A stretch of 64,000 nt of DNA from Takakia lepidozioides (Eukaryota; Streptophyta; Takakiopsida; Takakiales; Takakiaceae). The stretch spans positions 68,303,053 through 68,367,052 of the forward strand of contig CM060732.1 of the NCBI GenBank assembly GCA_030704615.1. The letters run 5' to 3'. The notes under the pieces are model-generated. The model searched no databases. It had not been told where the DNA came from and worked only from the letters and a program-made list of their open reading frames with translations. The translations under genes were made by a program, and so were the position numbers. Numbering within the stretch: the first letter of the stretch is position 1; each line of letters starts with the position of its first letter. Below are positions 58,549-64,000 of the stretch, piece after piece.

Positions 58549-58553
58549 AGGGG

Positions 58554-59623
58554 TGTCGAGCGGCTTTTACTCACCCATCCTTTCGCTATCCGAGGTGGAA
58601 ACTCCAAGATAGAAGAGTTGGATATCTCTAAGCACTCAGCCCCGCTCAGTACAATCAGTCATGACCTGCAGCTAGTGAATCACGGTTGTGCTTCCCCTTT
58701 GTATTCCTTCTTGCTTTCATGTTAACAATTTATCTTATCTGGTACTGAAGCATCAGTTTGCTTCAGTATCTTCTTAGTTCCAGTTAATCATGCATTCATT
58801 TCACAGCTTCACTCATGTCTCTCTACACAATGTGCTTGTATCAAATAAGTTTCAGATTACGATTTATCAGGTACTAGGCCAATGTCAAGTGACTCTAATC
58901 CACCCTACAGTATCACTACAGTTCTGCATGAAGTAAAGCATCTACTGTTCATCTCTCTTCCTACTCCGTGCTCTCGTTCTTGTTCTTTGCCTGATCTCTT
59001 CTCCTCCATGACCATCAAGCGTTCCCCCGTGAAGTGTCCTTCTTTTCGTTGCCGTTCTCCTTATCTGCCCCCCAAGCTGTTCTAACCACCTAGCTAATTA
59101 ACCGTTATCCCCGAAGTATCACGTTCTTACTGCAGATGTCGTTCCCTCACAGTCATTCTCTGCCATTGATAACTGTTCCCCATGTACTGTGACAGGCTGT
59201 GTCAAGCTGTGCCGAGCTGTGACTGGCTGTGTCGGCTGTGTTGGCTGTGATGGCTGTGATGGCTGTGACTGGCTGTGTCGGGCTGTGTTGGCTGTGTCGG
59301 GCTGTGTTGGCTGTGACGGGCTGTGCGAACCTGTGTCAGGCTGTGTCGGCTGTGATTGGTTGTGACGGACTGTATCGGCTGTGCGAAGCTGTGTCAGGCT
59401 GTGTCGGCTGTGATTGGTTGTGACGGACTGTGTCGGGCTGTATCGAGCTGTGTCAGGCTGTGTCGGCTGTGATTGGCTGTGACGGACTGTGTCGGGCTGT
59501 GTAACCCCCCCTAAAGTGCGCTGCTGTCACCCCTAAGGCTCCTGTTGGTCTCAGTCTGCGCAAAAATTAAGGGTACCCCACAGAACCCGTAAAAGCGTCT
59601 AAGTCCCAAGCAGCCTTCTAACA
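58554..59623 (-). repeat. 3' LTR of copy B
   Basis: In element orientation it begins TGTTAGAAGG and ends GCTCGACA. Both ends match copy A's LTR (13332-14296) closely, including TGGGACTTAGAC, GGGGTACCCTTAATTTTTGC and CTTCTATCTTGGAGTTTCC. It is about 105 bp longer, mainly in the internal repeat. Confidence 0.9.
59190..59515 (-). repeat. GGCTGTGTCG-type tandem repeat inside the LTR
   Basis: Irregular tandem words GGCTGTGTCGG, GGCTGTGATTGG and GACTGTGTCGGG over about 325 bp, with a higher-order unit of about 60 bp repeated near 59340, 59400 and 59460. It is the same word family as 13452-13640 on the opposite strand. Confidence 0.9.
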
Positions 59624-59645
59624 TTTACCCCTCCCCCTCTCAAAA
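59624..59645 (-). promoter_or_regulatory. Polypurine tract
   Basis: On the minus strand, TTTTTGAGAGGGGGAGGGGTAAA directly precedes the LTR's TG. This is the plus-strand primer site of an LTR retrotransposon, and it fixes the LTR as a 3' LTR. Confidence 0.82.
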
Positions 59646-59975
59646 AGCCGTGTCCTCACGGTTTACTGTTTGGGATTAGCAAACCTTTGTGAGCGAGCAC
59701 CCTTCTGACGGTGAGAGTCTCGTGAAGGACTCCGTGTGCGAGCCCGAGTCCTGTCACTGGTTGACGGAGATGATTAAGCACTACCTGGAAATGTCAGTCC
59801 CCTTTGGCTGATATCGTGGTAACCTCTCAGGTATAAGAGATCCCCGTCGTTTCTTCTCTGTCATCTGAATTGCGTAGTCCTCTGCCATGTCAAAAGAGTC
59901 CGCTAAAGAAACAGTAGTATCAGAGTCTTTGTCGCTCCTCAGGTGTTTTAACGGTCGAACTCTAACTAGAATCCG

Positions 59976-62900
59976 TTATGGCATACAATGTGGTCCCACC
60001 ATGTCTGGAAGTTTACACTGTACAACCTGCTGTAAGCTCTTAATAGCAAAATTGGTGAACACCCTGAACTCCTTGTCCGTATAGGTGAGTGGTGTGCCAA
60101 TGACTTGGGAACAGTGCAAGTATTTCCATGCCTCATGGCCCTTAAAGAAAATATCGTCAGGGCCAAATTTCTGTGTTGTCAAATTGTTCCAAGCCGAATG
60201 AAACCATGAACGAAGTTGGGAATCCTTCTGCATCGTAACCTTTGCATCATATAGGTACATATGAGGTGGCACTGAAGGTAAGACCCAATGATCCCCACTG
60301 GAATAACTCAGAAATCGCGATTGCATCTTCTGCTGCTCAATGTGATAACGTGCCAGAAAACAAGAAAGTATAACCCGCAGCCCATGACAATACTTACTAC
60401 CTCCTTGGTCTTGGTATAAATGTACCCATGTACAACCTGGAAGGCAATTAATTCCTTCAACATGGTACTTGCTTCATGCCAGTACCTCGCAAAGTGATGA
60501 TCCTCAATGGGTCGATTGTTCGGAAGAACCTTAGTCATAGTTGCCACTGGCAGCCAATTGCGCATGATCTGGTAGTAATGTGCCAACGATGTGGAGGACT
60601 GAATTTTTTCCAAACCAAATCCAACACAATGGGAATTTGGTTGAAGGGCATAATCATAGCCTAACTGTACTCCCGTGCAGCAGGAGTCCTAGGTGGGTTA
60701 AAAGCAGCATCCCCCCATACCTCAGGCTGTGGCGGCTGTGGTGTGGCTATAGTAACAACAGGGTCAGCTACCGGCACAGTCACTTGTTGTGGTATTGGTA
60801 ATATTGGCCCTTCCACCACTGGCATCTCCTGCACCCCTTGCGAAGAAGACTGAAAAATTAGAGTTCTGGCTTGTAAATAAGTAGCCATCAGCTGCTCCTC
60901 AGGTACAAAGACTCTCTTATCAATATTTGAAGTCAGGTTCTCCACATGAGTCTGCAGGCCGTCTACATCCTCCTGTAGCTCCGCTATCCTACTATAGACA
61001 TTGTCTATAGTAATTGTGGCAATGTTCTGCACCCACAGTTTGAGCTCATTCATCTCGCCTTGGGTGAGCTTCCGTGGTGCTTTGTCTTCCACCGGCCCTT
61101 GTGCTAACCAGACTTGCATAAGGTGGTTATCCACCAAGTTGCGTGTGGCACCCCTGAGAGTCTACTCCTCTGTGAGCATGTACACATCTATCTGCTGCTG
61201 TAAAGCCTCCATGCGCTTCGCATGAGGTTCAACCAAACTCGCATATGCAGCAGCCAGATTATTGGCTTCCTTCCAAGCATTGTTAGCCACAGAGAGTTCA
61301 TTTTTATTCACCATGACTGTTTGTTGCAACTCCAGGATGTACCTCTCTTGGTCAGCTTCAACCTGTTTGTATTGCTTGAAAGTGTTCTCATTGCGACAGA
61401 TTGTATTCTTCATATCAACAATGAGTTTTGTCTGTTCGACTGTCTCTGCCTCAGCCTTCATACATCTCTCCGCTTGTCTGTTAACTTCTAATGCAGTTTG
61501 CTCAAGAGTAGTTGTGAGTGTAGCACATTGTATGGTCATCCTCTCATGTACTGCCTGCAACTCTATATGTAGTGCATTCATTTCTTGCAACTTGCCCTCA
61601 TGCTTCACCTGCATTTGGTATAACTGTTGTTTATGTGCTTCGTGCAACTGGTCTTGCGCGAGGCCTGCTTCAATCAAATGTTCATTGGCCAACTGCAAAT
61701 CAGCTTTTGTATCCTCTAACTCTTGCTGTAACTTGAGAGTGACCTCCTCATCGACCTTGTTTGCACACTCAGTGGCAAGTCGAGCCTCAAACTCCTTCCG
61801 GAGTTCCTCCCTCAAAGCTGCCAATTGGGTAGATGGAACATGGGATTTCACATAAGTGCCCAACAAATTAAGTGTCCTGCTTATGGAACTCATAAGTATG
61901 GCCTGCTGAGGGTCATCATGGTGAGGTTGCTGCTGTTCTCCCTGATCCTCATTAGTGTGATGCCTCATGAACCATTCAGGCCATTGCCCCACCAGATTTT
62001 CTTCTTGAATCACCTCATCCGCTACAGGTGCTGCAGTGTCTTGTTATTCTACCCCTGGTACCTCCGTCACAGGTGTGGGTATTACATGCACAACAGGGTT
62101 TCCCCTGGACAACCGCTGTACCTCTGGAATCACTGATTCCCTTACCAAGCCAGAATTTTCATAGAGAAGGTCACCCTTCTCAATTTCGGCTACGACCTGC
62201 TCTGTAGTGGGAATGTCCAACTTTTCTCCTTCCAGAGCAATTGGGGGTGATGCCACAGCATATACTAACTGTGGAACCTCTAAAACAACAGAGTCATTTG
62301 ATTGTTGTGGTTGTGGTATCGAAGTGACTTCCTCTTCCCTCTCTGAAGGCCCTGCTTCCAATAATAGCAGCTCTCTGTGTTGTTGTGCCCCTTCCTGCAC
62401 AAGAGCTTGGGAAACATTATCGTGCGGTTTCCGTGAAGTCAGTGGATCCGCCACTACAGTCTTACCCCGCCTCTGTCTCTTAGACTGGTGTTGCGCTGTC
62501 AGTCCACCCTCACTGTGTGAAGAGCCTTGCTCTTCAATTGCAGTGGTTTCTGCCTCAAACACTCCCATCTCCTTTCTTTCCCGAGTATCAAGTATGCAAG
62601 AATCAAGAATTATTTGAGCAATGATTGGACCGGACACAATGATCGGAGACTTAGCAGCAGTGCCTAGTAACCTCTTCATCTCGTCCACCAATCCGTTGTA
62701 CATTAACTCTGCCCAAGCGACATCCTCTCCCCTCAAAGCTTTCAGGATCTCCTCTGTGAAGGACCTGCTCAAATATTGTTGGTTCTGTTTCATGGCAAAC
62801 AGAACGTTCAAGATTTGGCCAACTTCCCTAAGCCCTGGGTACTCGGCTTTGGTACAAGCAAAACCTTGAGTTTTAAATAAACTCCCTTCTTGGAACAGAT

Positions 62901-63237
62901 TCCCTATCTGCAATCTTGCCCTGTGCTCATCTACATCCACATGTCCTGATGGCAAATCAAACAATTGCTGCAGGTACTGGGGAATAATTACTCCCCTCAC
63001 CTGAGTAAGTCCTGTCCGAGGCTCAAAGTTCTGAAGAAATTGTATCATGAACTGCCGATGATGCAAGGACCAGTCCTTGCGTAACAATCCTTCCAATCGC
63101 AGCTCCTTCAGTAGCTGCACCGCCTGTGGTGCAGCAATCGTTTGCTTCTGTAAGATTGTGGTGCTCTTCACCCTGATATCCTCCATTCCTCTCACTCTCT
63201 TCATTCTAGACAAACAGAAAGGTTTTGGTTGCAACAA
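59976..63237 (-). pseudogene. ORF-X: long unknown protein before the 3' LTR, with coiled coil
   Basis: One minus-strand frame runs 63237 to 60661, interrupted by TAA (62044-62046) and TAG (61162-61164), both one C-to-T step from CAA/CAG. The first part (about 300 residues) is globular-looking, for example HHRQFMIQFLQNFEPRTGL and LFDLPSGHVDVDEHRARLQI. A Gln/Glu-rich linker follows, then a long heptad-rich coiled coil (62013-61162, LEDTKADLQLANEHLIEAGL). After a frame change at about 60661 it continues GFGLEKIQSSTSLAHYYQIM. It then joins 60329-59976 (FLSYSSGDHWVLPS, AWKYLHCSQVIGTPLTYTDK) across a 71-base segment with GT-AG ends (60400-60330). I recognise no family. By position it could be the extra or envelope-like ORF of Tat/Athila-type elements, but no signal peptide or membrane segment is seen. 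Confidence 0.5.
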
Positions 63238-63249
63238 CTGAAGAAACGC

Positions 63250-63908
63250 CTACAGGGCACAAAGCATAAAAGTATGGTTTGCGTAGAATGAAATGGGTAA
63301 GTGCTTGTAAGCCTGTGGGGCTTGCAAGTATCGATTTAGAGAAAAGGTACTATCCGCTCGTCCGTCCTTGTGCCACTGCGTAAGTAGTAATGCGAGTGTG
63401 TAGTCTATTATTTCCGCCATAGCGTCAAAGCTATAGCTTTGATTGTCTCTCCCGTCGAGACGCCCGTTACTTGGAACGACGCCGACTCTTGCGCTCAGAA
63501 TCCCTCTAAATTCTTGATTTTGCTTCTTGGAAAATACCCTGTGCAGGTAATTCTGGCTCATGATTGGCTGTTGACTCTGTGATTGGTTTTGTAATTTAAT
63601 TCCCTTCCATGGATTTTCCCCCTGGACTGTCCACTAGGATAGCACATGTGGCATTGGTTTCCCTTTTCTGAACTCGGAAAGGGTTCCATTACCCTGGCAC
63701 TGAATGCATTAATGGGCCCACAATTAGTTACTGTACCGGGTAGGTACTTTGACGGCCAATTTTGTCTTCTTTCTTGGTGACACCCGTTCTTGCAATTCAT
63801 GTCCGGCTGTGTGTCTCGCCCTGGCGTCCACGTGTCCATTTCTAATCCTGCCTCCGTCCACTTTTCCGCCGGCCACTCTCCGGATGTTAATCCACGTCCA
63901 GCTGTCAC
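63250..63908 (-). other. Short frames upstream of ORF-X
   Basis: Two overlapping minus-strand frames (63908-63558 and 63561-63250). The second has LDGRDNQSYSFDAMAEIIDY and YKHLPISFYANHTFMLC, ends just before ORF-X and could be its N-terminal part in another frame. No domain recognised. Confidence 0.35.
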
Positions 63909-63917
63909 TGATCCTAT

Positions 63918-64000
63918 GGACTGTGTAACCCCGGTAGGCTGTGTTGAGCTGTGATAGGCTGTGTGGCACTGTGATGGGTTGTGATAGGCTGTGTCACGCC
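63918..64000 (-). repeat. GGCTGTGT-type repeats at the right edge
   Basis: The words GGCTGTGTTGAGCTGTGATA recur to the window end and match the LTR repeat family. Next to them GACTGTGTAACCCC is present as in the LTR, but the order relative to the repeats differs from the LTRs, so this is either a rearranged LTR piece or an internal copy of the repeat. Confidence 0.7.

Larger units (their letters stand above)
54831..58553 (-). mobile_element. LINE B: non-LTR retrotransposon of a second type
   Basis: Endonuclease, then reverse transcriptase, then a C-terminal CxxC...H...C region, reading from 58548 down to 54848. The YKKGDREELGNYRGITLLN style of its RT differs from the L1-like LINE at 2.5-6.8 kb. 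Frame breaks lie at the palindrome (57.9 kb), at about 57289, 56974 and 56170. Its 3' end (ACAACGTCTTATGAGTACA) recurs at 38.7-38.9 kb and 28.7 kb. Its 5' end abuts the LTR of copy B within a few bases. Confidence 0.88.
58554..64000 (-). mobile_element. LTR retrotransposon family X, copy B, 3' part
   Basis: On the minus strand the order is unknown ORFs (63.9-60 kb), a polypurine tract (59645-59624) and an LTR (59623-58554) of the same family as copy A. The tract sits directly before the LTR, so this LTR is the 3' LTR and the element extends beyond the window's right edge. No gag or pol is seen here. The copy either has extra ORFs after pol or is a non-autonomous relative. Confidence 0.75.

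Overview
This is nuclear DNA of a land plant with a large, repeat-rich genome. The evidence is a plant-type MIP2/Sec39 gene, a family-1 glycosyltransferase with a 44-residue PSPG box, AP2/ERF and Agenet domains, short GT-AG introns, and many Ty3/gypsy and LINE-type retroelements. A seed-free vascular plant such as a fern would fit, but the sequence does not prove it.

Layout. 1-1744 (-): 5' part of a MIP2/NBAS-like gene whose intron 1 holds a 206-bp (CT)n tract. 2484-6823 (+): a decayed L1-like LINE ORF2. 7497-8531 (+): a LINE ORF1 without its ORF2. 8.5-13.3 kb: purine-rich repeats, a minisatellite and a Ty3/gypsy gag relic. 13332-19841 (+): 5' half of an LTR element (family X): LTR, primer-binding site, extra ORF, gag, protease, RT and RNase H, cut off before integrase. 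19.8-29.2 kb: mostly non-coding, with palindromes, a duplicated exon/intron block, a deleted gypsy pol relic and a foldback (MITE-like) element. 29173-41423 (-): the centrepiece, one 13-exon gene. 41.4-49.5 kb: non-coding, with a GC-rich block that may be its promoter or 5' leader, a region rich in a CCGnTGGAT word, and a gag scrap. 49526-51573 (+): a small spliced gene of unknown function. 51785-54333 (+): a UDP-glycosyltransferase. 54831-58553 (-): a second, different LINE containing an 88-bp near-perfect palindrome. 58554-64000 (-): 3' LTR, polypurine tract and unknown ORFs of another copy of family X.

The main discovery candidate is the 29-41 kb gene. Thirteen exons joined at twelve GT-AG introns all keep phase and give a protein of about 2460 residues. 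In order it holds two Agenet (plant Tudor-like) modules, a KANSL2/INO80D-type C3Hc3H zinc finger, an unrecognised Cys/His-rich block, and six AP2/ERF domains plus a seventh degenerate one. Agenet and C3Hc3H modules are typical of chromatin readers and of chromatin-complex subunits. AP2 domains bind DNA. A fusion of all three suggests a chromatin-tethered, multivalent DNA-binding factor. I do not know of a described protein with this architecture.

All exon models come from reading splice sites and reading frames by eye; no alignment or transcript data were available.
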